Below are positions 17,349 through 25,840 of a stretch of DNA of 64,000 nt, piece after piece. This DNA comes from Betaproteobacteria bacterium (GTDB lineage Bacteria > Pseudomonadota > Gammaproteobacteria > Burkholderiales > Casimicrobiaceae): NCBI GenBank assembly GCA_016720425.1, contig JADKKQ010000009.1, positions 124,001 through 188,000 on the forward strand. The letters are read 5' to 3'. The position numbers and the translations under genes were made by a program. How positions within the stretch are numbered: position 1 is the stretch's first letter; each line of letters starts with the position of its first letter. The notes under the pieces were generated by a model, which saw nothing but the letters and a program-made list of their open reading frames with translations, had not been told where the DNA came from and did no database searches.

Positions 17349-18200
17349 TCACTTGGCCGCTTCTGTGACGGCAATCCTGGTCGCGCCCTTCGGCGGCACG
17401 AAGGTGAACGCCGCCGCATCGGGCGCCGATCCCGCCTTCCAGCTGAGAATCGAGCGGCGCACCGGCTGGGCAGCGTCGCCTCCGGTCCCGGTGACCACCA
17501 GCTTGCGCGGCAGCGGCGCCTTGCCCCGCTCGATGCAGATCTGCCAGTCGACCCCGGGCTGGCGGAAGGCCAACTGGTCGCAGAGCACGCCGCCGACGCG
17601 TTGCGGGCCGACGTAGATGGCCTCGGTGATCGACTTGGTGTCGAAGCGGTCGGTGCCCATGAAGAACAGGTCGGCGAGCGGAATTTCCAGGCCGTACTTC
17701 TTGGCCGCGACTTCGATCGTCTCGCCTATCGTGGCAGGCGCGGCAAACGAGCCGTAGTACTTGAGCTTTTCGGCGAAGATCGTGACGGTCTTGCCATCGT
17801 AGTAGATCTTGCGACTACGCTCGGCTGACGACGAGGCAACCCGCAGTTTGTTCGGTATCCGGGCGGCGATCTCGACCGTATTCGCGGTCTCGACCTTCTG
17901 TCCGGAGTCGAGCACTTCTTCCGCGGTGACGTCGGCGGTGACCGTGAAGGCTTTGAGCGAGCGCAGGTGCGCGCCCATGGCGTTGAGGCGCTCGACTGCC
18001 TTCGCGTTGATGACCGCGGCCGCGGTGGCAGCCGGTGCAGCGGCGGCGGCCGCGGGCGCCGCGGGCGCCGCCGGCTGCTGCGCCGAAGCCGCTCCCTGAC
18101 CCGCCAGCAGCGGCAGCAGGGCACCGACGGCCAGGGCGACGCGGGCACGCCGGAGCGCGCGTCCGGCCGACTTCGAGAATCCTTGGTACTTTTTCATCAT
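17349..18200 (-). CDS. DUF2092 family periplasmic protein
   Basis: A 283-residue exported protein. After a signal peptide (PLLAGQGAASAQ) comes an Ala/Pro linker and then a DUF2092 domain: ALRSL-type start LRSLKAFTVTADVTAEEV, KIYYDGKTVTIFAEK, and a late VGGVLCDQLAFRQPGVDWQI. DUF2092 resembles the LolA/LolB lipoprotein carrier fold, so it may bind a hydrophobic ligand in the periplasm; this is family knowledge. It lies just downstream of the DUF2541-like gene, 18 bases away, and 43 bases upstream of the Asn-repeat gene, all on the minus strand. Confidence 0.8.
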   Translation of the reverse strand: MMKKYQGFSKSAGRALRRARVALAVGALLPLLAGQGAASAQQPAAPAAPAAAAAAPAATAAAVINAKAVERLNAMGAHLRSLKAFTVTADVTAEEVLDSGQKVETANTVEIAARIPNKLRVASSSAERSRKIYYDGKTVTIFAEKLKYYGSFAAPATIGETIEVAAKKYGLEIPLADLFFMGTDRFDTKSITEAIYVGPQRVGGVLCDQLAFRQPGVDWQICIERGKAPLPRKLVVTGTGGDAAQPVRRSILSWKAGSAPDAAAFTFVPPKGATRIAVTEAAK

Positions 18201-18218
18201 TGCCTTTCCTTGATGTTG

Positions 18219-18692
18219 TTATTTCATTCCAAATACGGTCACGTCGGCCTTGCCCTTGAGAAAGCCCTTGGTGTCGTACCAGAAGTCGATCTTGCGGATG
18301 CTGCGCTTGCCGACGCCACGCATGTCGATCACCCGGCTTTCTCCTCCCTGCGGGATGTTCTGGCGAATGTCGATCTTGTCCGGTGCGCCGTTGTCGTAGG
18401 TGACGACCATGTGCTGCATGTTCAGCGGCGCGTCGGTGACCTTGAATTTGATCTTGCGGAAGTTGTCGAACGGTCCCTTGACGATGATGGTGTCGTGATC
18501 AGCCGCGTGATCGGCGTGCGTCTGCCCGATCAGCCGCCATTCCCCCGGGCTGCCGCCTTTGGGCTGCACGACCTTCTGCGCGCTGGCAGAGCCGGCAAAG
18601 CCCGCAAGGGCCACTGCCAACATCACCGTCAATGCAACGGCAGCGGTCCGCGTGCCCACTGCCGTTCTCGTCAACCATGCGACCATCTTCAT
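18219..18692 (-). CDS. DUF2541-like exported beta-sandwich protein
   Basis: A 157-residue exported protein. ATG 18692 follows AGGAG; the signal peptide ends SASAQ. The mature part starts GEWRLIGQTHADHAADHDTI and ends RKIDFWYDTKGFLKGKADVTVFG, a pattern that resembles the DUF2541/YaaI-type beta-sandwich proteins. The function is unknown. The longer open frame that continues upstream runs antisense-out-of-frame through the sulfatase gene and is rejected. A short C-terminal look-alike lies at 23652-23765. Confidence 0.6.
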   Translation of the reverse strand: MKMVAWLTRTAVGTRTAAVALTVMLAVALAGFAGSASAQKVVQPKGGSPGEWRLIGQTHADHAADHDTIIVKGPFDNFRKIKFKVTDAPLNMQHMVVTYDNGAPDKIDIRQNIPQGGESRVIDMRGVGKRSIRKIDFWYDTKGFLKGKADVTVFGMK

Positions 18693-18769
18693 TTCAATTG
18701 CTCCTGTCGGTACGTCATTGAGGCCACCGGCCGGCGACAAGCGCCGTGCAGGCCGATGGCTAATCGGAA

Positions 18770-21184
18770 CTACTTGACCTTCACGTCCACCTTGCTGATC
18801 TTGCCGTCGAACCTGAAGGGCCGGCGATCGAAGTAGTCGAGCGATACCACCGCGCCCAGGTCGACGCCGACGTCGAAGGTCTCGCTCGCCGAGAAGGCGG
18901 CAGGAACGGTTCGTTTGACCGTCGTGCGCGCCACTTCCTGGCCGTCGACCTTCAGCACCACGTCGGCCGGCGACAGCGGCTGGGCGCTCGCCAGCGTCGT
19001 CGTGACTTCGATGCGTCGCTTGCCAGGGGCGAGCTTGGCGGCCGAGCGCGCGACGTAGCGCTCGATGATCATCATGTTGTACTCGTAGACGAGCTGGCCC
19101 TTGTCCATGTACAGCGCGAGCCCGCCACCGGACCCGCCCAGCGCGTAGAGCACGCCCGAGGCGTTGTCGCCGATCTCCGCGTCGATGGTCACCGTGCTGT
19201 TCTCGCGCCCCAGGCCCGGCGCCGTGAACTCGGGCATGCGGGTCGTCGTGGCGTCGAACTGCCAGCTCGTGTACGGCGACTTGATGCGGTCCTCCGGATG
19301 CAGGCGCAGCCAGATCCCCGCGCCCAGCGGATAGACCTTGTTCGCGATGGCGAGCTGATCGAACGTCTTCTGCAGCTGGGCCAGCCGCTGCGGTTCCTTC
19401 GCGGCGAGGTCGTCGGCTTCTGAGAAATCCTTGGCGATGTTGTACAGCTCCCACTTGTCTTTCGCCGAGTCCCATTGGGCGAGTCCCGGCGCGCCGGGCA
19501 GCCACGGGGTCAGCGGACCGAACGTCGCCGCCATCCAGCCGTCCTGGTAGATCGCGCGGCTGCCGTTGTTGTCGAAATACTGGACCTTCTTGCGCGTGGG
19601 GGCCTTGGCGTCGGTGAAGGTGTAGGCGAGACTCACGCCGTCGATCGGATCCTGCGCGAAGCCATCGACCACCTTCGGCGGATTGATGCCAACGATCTGA
19701 TAGATGGTCGGCGCGATGTCGTTGACGTGGTGGAACTGCGCGCGCGGCGTCTTGTCGGGCTTGATGCCCTTCGGCCACGAGATGACCATCGGGTTGCGCG
19801 TGCCGCCGAAGTGCGAGGCGACCAGCTTGGTGTGGTGGAACGGCGTGTTGCCGGCCCACGCCCACCCGGCGTGGTACATGCTGTCGGTCTTGGGGCCGCC
19901 CAGCGCGTCGAGCCCGCCGATCTTCTCCAGCGCCGCGATCTGCTGCTCGACGGTGTTCGGGATGCCGTTCTGCGCCAGCAGTTCGCTGATGGTGCCGTTC
20001 TGGCCCTCGGCGCTGGCGCCGTTGTCGCCGAAGATGTAGATGACGATGGTGTTGTCGCGCACGCCCAGGCGCTCGAGCTCGTCGACCAGCTTGCCGGCCT
20101 GCGCGTCGACGTGCTCGACGAAGCCGGCGTAGATCTCCATCAGTCGGAGCTGGAACGGCCGCTGAGCTTCCGGGATGCTGGCCCACGACGCCATGTTCGG
20201 CGCACGCGGGGTCAACTTGGTGTCGGCCGGAATCCAGCCCAGCTGCTTCTGACGCGCGAACACGCGCTCGCGGTAGGCGTCCCAGCCGTCGTCGAACTTG
20301 CCCTTGTACTTGTCGGACCACTCCTTGCCGACCTGATGCGGCCCGTGTGCCGCGCCGGGCGCCCAGTACATGAAGAACGGCTTGTCCGGCGAGTAGGCGC
20401 GATGCTTGCGCAGCCAGTCGATGCTCCTTTGCGCCATGTCCTCGGACAGGTGGTATTTCTCGTCGTGCGGCGGCTCGATGGCGTTGGTGTTCTCGACCAG
20501 GCGCGGCTCCCACTGCGAGGTCTCGCCGGCGAGGAAGCCGTAGAAGTAGTCGAAGCCGTGGCCGGTGGGCCAGCGGTCGAACGGGCCCATCGCCGTCGTC
20601 TGGTCGGCCGGCGTGTTGTGCCACTTGCCGAACGCGGCCGTCTTGTAGCCGTAGTGGCGCAGCACCTCGGCCACCGTAGCCGAGGTCTTCGGGATCACGC
20701 CGGTGTAGCCGTCCCAGTCGACCGCGCGCTCGGCGATGGTGCCGTTGCCGACCCGCTGGTGATTGCGCCCGGTGAGCAGCGCCGCCCGCGTCGGCGAACA
20801 GATCGCCGTGGTGTGGAAGGTGTTGTAGCTGACGCCCTGGTTCGCGAGCTTGCTGAAGGTGGGTGTGTTCATCTCGCCGCCGAACGTCGATGCCTGGCCG
20901 AAGCCGACGTCGTCGAGCAGGATGATCAGCACGTTCGGCGCGCCGGCCTTGAGATGGTCCGGCTGCGCGCGGCGCTTGTGCACCGAATCCTGCAGCCGGG
21001 GCGCCGCCTTGCTCGCCGACGGCACCGGCGGGAATGGCAGCACGGAACCATCGCTCGGCGCGGCGGCCGCTGAGGCAGCATGGCTGTCGACGGCGACGCC
21101 TGCCCCAAGGCACATCAGTACCGCCATGCTCAGACGGGAGAGCTTCTTCATCAATGCATCATCTCGGGTTCGGTTTGCCACCAT
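18770..21184 (-). CDS. Periplasmic arylsulfatase (type I, CSPTR) 1
   Basis: An 804-residue enzyme. ATG 21184 is preceded by GGAGTG and starts about ten residues before a signal peptide (MAVLMCLGAGVAVDSHAA). The alkaline-phosphatase-fold sulfatase domain starts at PNVLIILLDDVG, whose Asp91-Asp92 bind calcium. The formylglycine motif CSPTR is at residues 129-133, followed by AALLTGRN. The C-terminal 200 residues include a beta-sandwich-like domain (ALGGSGGGLALYMDKG). The activating enzyme (FGE or AtsB) is not in the window. It is followed by a close relative gene organisation with the second sulfatase 36 bases upstream, so both come from one transcript. Confidence 0.9.
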   Translation of the reverse strand: MVANRTRDDALMKKLSRLSMAVLMCLGAGVAVDSHAASAAAAPSDGSVLPFPPVPSASKAAPRLQDSVHKRRAQPDHLKAGAPNVLIILLDDVGFGQASTFGGEMNTPTFSKLANQGVSYNTFHTTAICSPTRAALLTGRNHQRVGNGTIAERAVDWDGYTGVIPKTSATVAEVLRHYGYKTAAFGKWHNTPADQTTAMGPFDRWPTGHGFDYFYGFLAGETSQWEPRLVENTNAIEPPHDEKYHLSEDMAQRSIDWLRKHRAYSPDKPFFMYWAPGAAHGPHQVGKEWSDKYKGKFDDGWDAYRERVFARQKQLGWIPADTKLTPRAPNMASWASIPEAQRPFQLRLMEIYAGFVEHVDAQAGKLVDELERLGVRDNTIVIYIFGDNGASAEGQNGTISELLAQNGIPNTVEQQIAALEKIGGLDALGGPKTDSMYHAGWAWAGNTPFHHTKLVASHFGGTRNPMVISWPKGIKPDKTPRAQFHHVNDIAPTIYQIVGINPPKVVDGFAQDPIDGVSLAYTFTDAKAPTRKKVQYFDNNGSRAIYQDGWMAATFGPLTPWLPGAPGLAQWDSAKDKWELYNIAKDFSEADDLAAKEPQRLAQLQKTFDQLAIANKVYPLGAGIWLRLHPEDRIKSPYTSWQFDATTTRMPEFTAPGLGRENSTVTIDAEIGDNASGVLYALGGSGGGLALYMDKGQLVYEYNMMIIERYVARSAAKLAPGKRRIEVTTTLASAQPLSPADVVLKVDGQEVARTTVKRTVPAAFSASETFDVGVDLGAVVSLDYFDRRPFRFDGKISKVDVKVK

Positions 21185-21219
21185 CGTTTCACTCCAAACA
21201 TTGCCACCTGTGGGCATGA

Positions 21220-23589
21220 TCACTTCTTCGGGTACACGACCGTCGTCGTGCCGATCTTCCCGTTGAAGGCAAACGGCGCCTGGTCGAAATAGGCAAGGGA
21301 CACGGGCGAACCGGTATCGCTGCCGAAATCCAGCGATTCATTGGTCGTGAAGTGAAGCGAAATGGCGGCCGGTACCTGACCCTGCCCCACGACGTTGCCA
21401 TTGGCCTTGAGCGTGATGTCCATCGGCCCGCCGACCTTGGCGGCCAGCTTCGATTCAACCTCGATCGTCACCTTGCCAACCGGGAGCTTGCCCTTCGACT
21501 GGATCTTTGTGCGAAAGACCTCGAACAGGTTGTACTCGTAGTTGAGCACGCCGTCTTTCATGTAGAGCGTCAGCCCTCCACTGAAGCCGCCCAGCGCATA
21601 CAGCACGCCATTCGCGTTGGCAGGCATGTCGACCTGCATACTCACCACGGCATCGACGATCCCGAGTTTGGGTGCGGCGGATTCCGACATCCCCGTCATG
21701 GCGCCCTCGAAGGTCCACTCGGTGACGGACGAGCGCGGCGCGTCCTCCGGATGGACGATCGCGGTGGACCACAAGCCGCCGCCGATCGGCAGGTTTTTGT
21801 TCTTCGTGGATTCGAGCAGGAACAGGTCTTTCATTTCCTGGAGTTTCTGCGGATTCGTGGCCGCAAGGTCAATCGCCTGACTCCAGTCCTCGTTCAGGTT
21901 GTAGAGCTCCCAGCGGTCCTTTTCCGGCGACCATTCTTTGGCGCCTTTCGGCATCCCGCCCACCCAGGGCTCCCGCGGCCCCATGGCGCTGGCAAACCAG
22001 CCGTCGTGGTAGATCCCGCGGCTGGCCATGATGTCGAAGAACTGGGTCTTGCGCATGCCCTTCGCCTTTGGATCGCCGAACGTGTAGACCATGCTGACAC
22101 CGTCGAACGAATCCTGCTCGACGCCGTTGACCACCCGTGGCGGCGTGATCTTCGTCACTTCGTAGATCGTCGGCACGACGTCGATCACGTGGTGGAACTG
22201 CGGCCGCGCCGCCGAATCCGCCTTGATGCCCTTGGGCCAGGAGACCGCCATCGGATTGCGGGTGCCGCCGAAGTGCGCGCCGACAAGTTTGGTGGACCTG
22301 TAGGGCGTGCTGCCCGCCCAGGCCCAGGCCGCGTGGTACATGTTGTCGGTCTTCGGACCCCCGAGGGCATCGATGCCGCCCAGTTCCTTCAGTGCGTCGA
22401 GCTGCTGTGAGATCGTGGTCGGAATTCCGTTCTGTGCCAGCTGCTCGGAGATGGTGCCGTTCAGGCCTTCGGCGGAGGACCCGTTGTCGCCCCAGATGTA
22501 GAAGATGAGCGTGTTGTCCAGCTTGCCCTGGCGCTCGATTTCGGCGATGACTCGCCCCGCGTTGTAGTCGGCGTGCTCGGTGAATCCGGCGAACACTTCC
22601 ATGAGCCGGCGCTGGAATGGCCTTTCCGCCTCGGGAATGGAGTCCCAGGACGCCATCGAGGCGGGGCGCGGCGTGAGCTGCGTGTTCTGCGGAATCCAGC
22701 CCTTTGCCTTGGCGTTGGCGAAGGCGTGCTCGCGATATTTGTCCCAGCCGTCGTCGAACTTGCCCTTGTACTTGTCGGCCCATTCCTTCATCACATGGTG
22801 CGGTCCGTGCGAGGCACCCGGCGCCCAGTACATGAAGAACGGCTTGTCCGGCGCGTAGGCCCGCTGTTCGCGCAACCACTTGACAGCGTCCTCGGCGATG
22901 TCCTCGGTGAGGTGATAGCCCTTGCGGTGCAGTTCGTGCGGGTTCACCGGCGCGGTGTTGCGCATCAACTGCGGCTCGTATTGCGAGGCCTCCCCGGCGA
23001 GGAATCCGTAGAAGTACTCGAAGCCGTGGCCAGTCGGCCAATATTCGAACGGGCCTTTGCTGGTCACGTCTTCCTCGGGCGTGTTGTGCCACTTGCCCCA
23101 GGCTCCGGTGTTGTAGCCGTAGTTCTTGAGCACTTCGGCGACGGTCGCCGCGGACCTCGGAATCTTGCCGCTGAAACCGTCGAAGTCGTTCGCCAGCGCA
23201 GCGATCTGACCGTTGCCGACTCGAGTGTGGTTGCGGCCCGTCAGCAACGCGGCACGGGTAGGCGAGCACATCGCGGTGGTGTGAAAGCGATTGTAGGAAA
23301 CGCCCATGCTTGCGACGCGGTCGAGCGTCGGGGTGTTGATCGCGCCGCCATAAGTCGCCGGCGTGGCCGGCCCGACGTCGTCCATCAGGATGATGAGGAT
23401 GTTCGGTGCGTCCTTGGGGAGGCGCCTTGGCTCGACGCGCTTCTTGTAGGTGGAATCCTGCATCGTCAACCCTGGCGTGGAGGCCGAGGGTGTCGGAGGA
23501 AACGGCAGGACTTCCTGGGCGGATGCCGTCGTTGCAAACAACATGCTAAGGATTGCGCCGAACAAGGACCGCGTGGCTTTGCGTTGCAT
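21220..23589 (-). CDS. Periplasmic arylsulfatase (type I, CSPTR) 2
   Basis: A 789-residue enzyme, a paralogue of the sulfatase at 18770-21184 with the same layout. ATG 23589 follows GGGAG; the signal peptide ends TASAQ. The metal ligands lie in PNILIILMDDVG (Asp70-Asp71) and the formylglycine motif CSPTR is at residues 108-112. The substrate is not evident. Extended homology between the pair (GHGFEYFYGFLAGE, MYHAAWAWAGSTP and others) shows duplication. The outer-membrane channel genes upstream could deliver sulfated compounds; this is inference. Confidence 0.9.
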   Translation of the reverse strand: MQRKATRSLFGAILSMLFATTASAQEVLPFPPTPSASTPGLTMQDSTYKKRVEPRRLPKDAPNILIILMDDVGPATPATYGGAINTPTLDRVASMGVSYNRFHTTAMCSPTRAALLTGRNHTRVGNGQIAALANDFDGFSGKIPRSAATVAEVLKNYGYNTGAWGKWHNTPEEDVTSKGPFEYWPTGHGFEYFYGFLAGEASQYEPQLMRNTAPVNPHELHRKGYHLTEDIAEDAVKWLREQRAYAPDKPFFMYWAPGASHGPHHVMKEWADKYKGKFDDGWDKYREHAFANAKAKGWIPQNTQLTPRPASMASWDSIPEAERPFQRRLMEVFAGFTEHADYNAGRVIAEIERQGKLDNTLIFYIWGDNGSSAEGLNGTISEQLAQNGIPTTISQQLDALKELGGIDALGGPKTDNMYHAAWAWAGSTPYRSTKLVGAHFGGTRNPMAVSWPKGIKADSAARPQFHHVIDVVPTIYEVTKITPPRVVNGVEQDSFDGVSMVYTFGDPKAKGMRKTQFFDIMASRGIYHDGWFASAMGPREPWVGGMPKGAKEWSPEKDRWELYNLNEDWSQAIDLAATNPQKLQEMKDLFLLESTKNKNLPIGGGLWSTAIVHPEDAPRSSVTEWTFEGAMTGMSESAAPKLGIVDAVVSMQVDMPANANGVLYALGGFSGGLTLYMKDGVLNYEYNLFEVFRTKIQSKGKLPVGKVTIEVESKLAAKVGGPMDITLKANGNVVGQGQVPAAISLHFTTNESLDFGSDTGSPVSLAYFDQAPFAFNGKIGTTTVVYPKK

Positions 23590-23651
23590 GAAGTGCTCTC
23601 CCTTCCGGAATCCGATTTCCATCGGCGGGCATTGCTGACAAGTCGTTTCGT

Positions 23652-23765
23652 TCATTTCATCCCAAGCACGGCGACCGTGGCCTTGCTCCTGGGAGCGTCC
23701 TTGGGATCGTGCCGGCACTCGCTCTTGCTGAATCCGTTGCCGTGTACGACGACAGGGCCGGTCAT
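23652..23765 (-). pseudogene. C-terminal fragment resembling the DUF2541-like gene
   Basis: A 37-codon frame. Its ATG overlaps the stop of the channel gene (TGATG), so it could be translated by coupling. The end KATVAVLGMK resembles KADVTVFGMK at the end of the 18219-18692 protein, and GNGFSK matches the position of TKGFLK. The N-terminal two thirds of such a protein are missing. I read it as the relic of a second copy, or a short coupled peptide. Confidence 0.45.
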
Positions 23766-24742
23766 CAGAACGTGTAAACCATCTTCAGCCAGATGTAGTC
23801 GCCGTTCAGACGATTCTTGGTTTCGAGCTCAGGCAGCCACTTGAGCTCGAAGAGCAACTTCTCCTTGCCGATCGGCTGGATGTAGCCCAGCACCGGCCCG
23901 ATGCCGGCGGTGCGCCCCTTGAAGCAGCCGAGCGTCGCGCCGGATCCGCTGTCGCAGGTCACCTGCTGGAAGTACCAGGCCTCGGCACCGACGTTGAAAA
24001 AGCCCGAGCCGAGCGGAAGGATCTGCTGGATCGACGCGTCGAGGTGCAGGATGCTGCCGCTCTTGTAGTTCGTGTCGTCGTTCTCGGTGTTGATCGCGTA
24101 GCCGAGGTGCGCCGCCGCGTTGAGACCGGCCTTGGCGTTGCTGTAGGCCGCGCCGACGATCGGATCGAAGGTCCAGTAGTTGAGACCCGTGTTGCCGAGC
24201 CGGCCGAGTTCGTAGCTTCCCGTCGGCGCGTAGACCGGCATCAGGAAGTCGTACTGCCATGCGTCGGACTTCCAGGCGAGCATCACCGGCACCACCGTCA
24301 GGTCGCCGATGCCGGACACCGTGTTCTGGATCCGGATGCCGCCCAGCGCCGCGGAGTTCCCGGAGATGGAGAGCCGGGTGTAGGGCAGGAACGCGGCCAC
24401 CGAATAGTGACCGCCGCCGAGGACCGTCTCCTCGAAGCCGTAGCCCCCGCCGAGCGCAAGCGTGTTGGCGTCCGCGTTGACATTGGCGACGACCCCTGCC
24501 GCCGTGGGGACAGTGGCCGAGGCGTCGCCCCGGTAGTTGATGTACATCGGCTTGAAGAACCCGCCGGGCGACGACGGCGGCAGGTCCACCAGCGTGCCAT
24601 TGGCGCCCGGCATGATGTGCGACGTGCCGCCTTCACCGGCGATGGCCATCTGCGGTGCGACAACGATACCGACGAGCATCGTGGCTGCCAGCCAAGACGT
24701 GCGGCGTTGCGTCCATCGACCAGGTTTCGTTGGCTTCAACAT
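23765..24742 (-). CDS. Outer-membrane channel, MetA-pathway phenol-degradation-like
   Basis: A 325-residue exported protein. ATG 24742 follows AGGAG; the signal peptide ends PQMAIA. The mature start GTSHIMPGANGTLVDLPPSSPGG is typical of the SphA/MetA-like transporter family (PF13557), which forms outer-membrane beta-barrels tied to aromatic compound uptake. Amphipathic strands run to a C-terminal IWLKMVYTF, a barrel end with a terminal aromatic. It precedes the sulfatases in the same operon, 175 bases from the second one. Confidence 0.75.
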   Translation of the reverse strand: MLKPTKPGRWTQRRTSWLAATMLVGIVVAPQMAIAGEGGTSHIMPGANGTLVDLPPSSPGGFFKPMYINYRGDASATVPTAAGVVANVNADANTLALGGGYGFEETVLGGGHYSVAAFLPYTRLSISGNSAALGGIRIQNTVSGIGDLTVVPVMLAWKSDAWQYDFLMPVYAPTGSYELGRLGNTGLNYWTFDPIVGAAYSNAKAGLNAAAHLGYAINTENDDTNYKSGSILHLDASIQQILPLGSGFFNVGAEAWYFQQVTCDSGSGATLGCFKGRTAGIGPVLGYIQPIGKEKLLFELKWLPELETKNRLNGDYIWLKMVYTF

Positions 24743-24800
24743 CTTTCTGAATCTCCTGTTGGAATCAGATCTTGCGCGTGCGTGGCACCCGGTTGGATGT

Positions 24801-25634
24801 TCAATGCGTCGGTAACAACAGCACGATGCCGGCACGGATCGTCCATTTCGGATTGCCGACGACGTCCCTGAAGTCGTAGTCGGCCTCGACGTTCGGGCGC
24901 CACTTGTGGCCGGCGAAGGTCACGACTTGTCCATAGTTCACGCCGAGATTGAGCGAGGTCCACCGTGCCTTCTCGGTGTCGTAGACCAGCGCGCTGTTGC
25001 CGAGCGACAGCGAACGACCGCCGCCCAGCTGATAGCTGAAGATCGGCTGTAGGTTGATGAGGCCAACGTCGGGCGCGCTGCTCGCTCCGGCGAACGAGAA
25101 GAACGTCTGCGCGAACAGACCCCAGTTGATCTGCTTGTCGGAAGAGTTGACGAAGCCCACGGCCGGGCCGAGCGTCCACTTGCCGGTGGTGAGCCCGTCC
25201 TGCCCGGTCGGCAGCGTGCCCGAGAGCCCGACGCCCCAGCGTCCCCACGGCTGGTTGAACACCATAAGGTCGAAGATCGTCGTGTCGGCGAAACCGGTCG
25301 CCCCCGACGGCGACGACGTGAAATAGGGCTGCGTGATCCGGAAGATGTGGCGGCTGTCCCCCAGTGCGAACGGGATCGCGGCGCGGAACACCGCCTGGTT
25401 GGCGGAGTCGTCGTTGCCGTGGAAGTTCGCCGTGTACCAGTCGTTCAACTGGAACGACATCAGCGACGCCGTCGGATCGGTCGCCTGGGCCGCGAGTTCG
25501 TCGTCGCCCGACCGGTTCTGCGCCCACGATACGATCGGGAACACCGACGACAACAACCCTACCGCAATGAAAACGAACCTCCCGGCGCGCCACCGCCCAT
25601 CGCTATTGCTGTCGCGCAGGAAATTCTTGACCAA
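24801..25634 (-). CDS. Outer-membrane transporter-like beta-barrel (neuromedin U-type), TTG start
   Basis: A 277-residue exported protein related to the one at 5105-5911. I chose a TTG start at 25634 because GGAG lies eight bases upstream and the frame has no closer ATG; the signal segment (FVFIAVGLLSSVFPIVSWAQ) follows. The hallmark AAQATDPTASLMSFQLNDWY starts the mature part. The C-terminus IRAGIVLLLPTH fits a barrel strand. It leads the minus-strand run of channel and sulfatase genes. The start codon choice is the main uncertainty. Confidence 0.7.
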   Translation of the reverse strand: MVKNFLRDSNSDGRWRAGRFVFIAVGLLSSVFPIVSWAQNRSGDDELAAQATDPTASLMSFQLNDWYTANFHGNDDSANQAVFRAAIPFALGDSRHIFRITQPYFTSSPSGATGFADTTIFDLMVFNQPWGRWGVGLSGTLPTGQDGLTTGKWTLGPAVGFVNSSDKQINWGLFAQTFFSFAGASSAPDVGLINLQPIFSYQLGGGRSLSLGNSALVYDTEKARWTSLNLGVNYGQVVTFAGHKWRPNVEADYDFRDVVGNPKWTIRAGIVLLLPTH

Positions 25635-25825
25635 AGGCACTCCTCCGACGTTTGCGTCAACACGGCGCGCCGCGCACGGTATTCGGCGCCGACCGCACCG
25701 CGTACCATCAATGCAGCGCCACCTTTCGGACACCAATCAAGCCCAACATTGATGCTGATCAATGAGGGCGTCGGAGTTTGTGCCATCGAAAGTAATGTGT
25801 CCAATGCAAATGACGAACCAAAATG

Positions 25826-25840
25826 ATACGCTTGGCGTAT
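25826..25840. promoter_or_regulatory. Perfect palindrome, candidate LysR operator
   Basis: ATACGCTTGGCGTAT is a perfect 6-3-6 palindrome containing a T-N11-A LysR-type core. It overlaps the start codon of the LysR gene at 25839, so binding there would repress the gene itself, and it also lies upstream of the divergent channel gene at 25634. Confidence 0.55.

Noticed and set aside
18693..21113. Upstream extension of the DUF2541-like frame to 964 codons
   Set aside because: It runs out of frame through the sulfatase gene; the real start is the ATG at 18692 with its AGGAG site and signal peptide.
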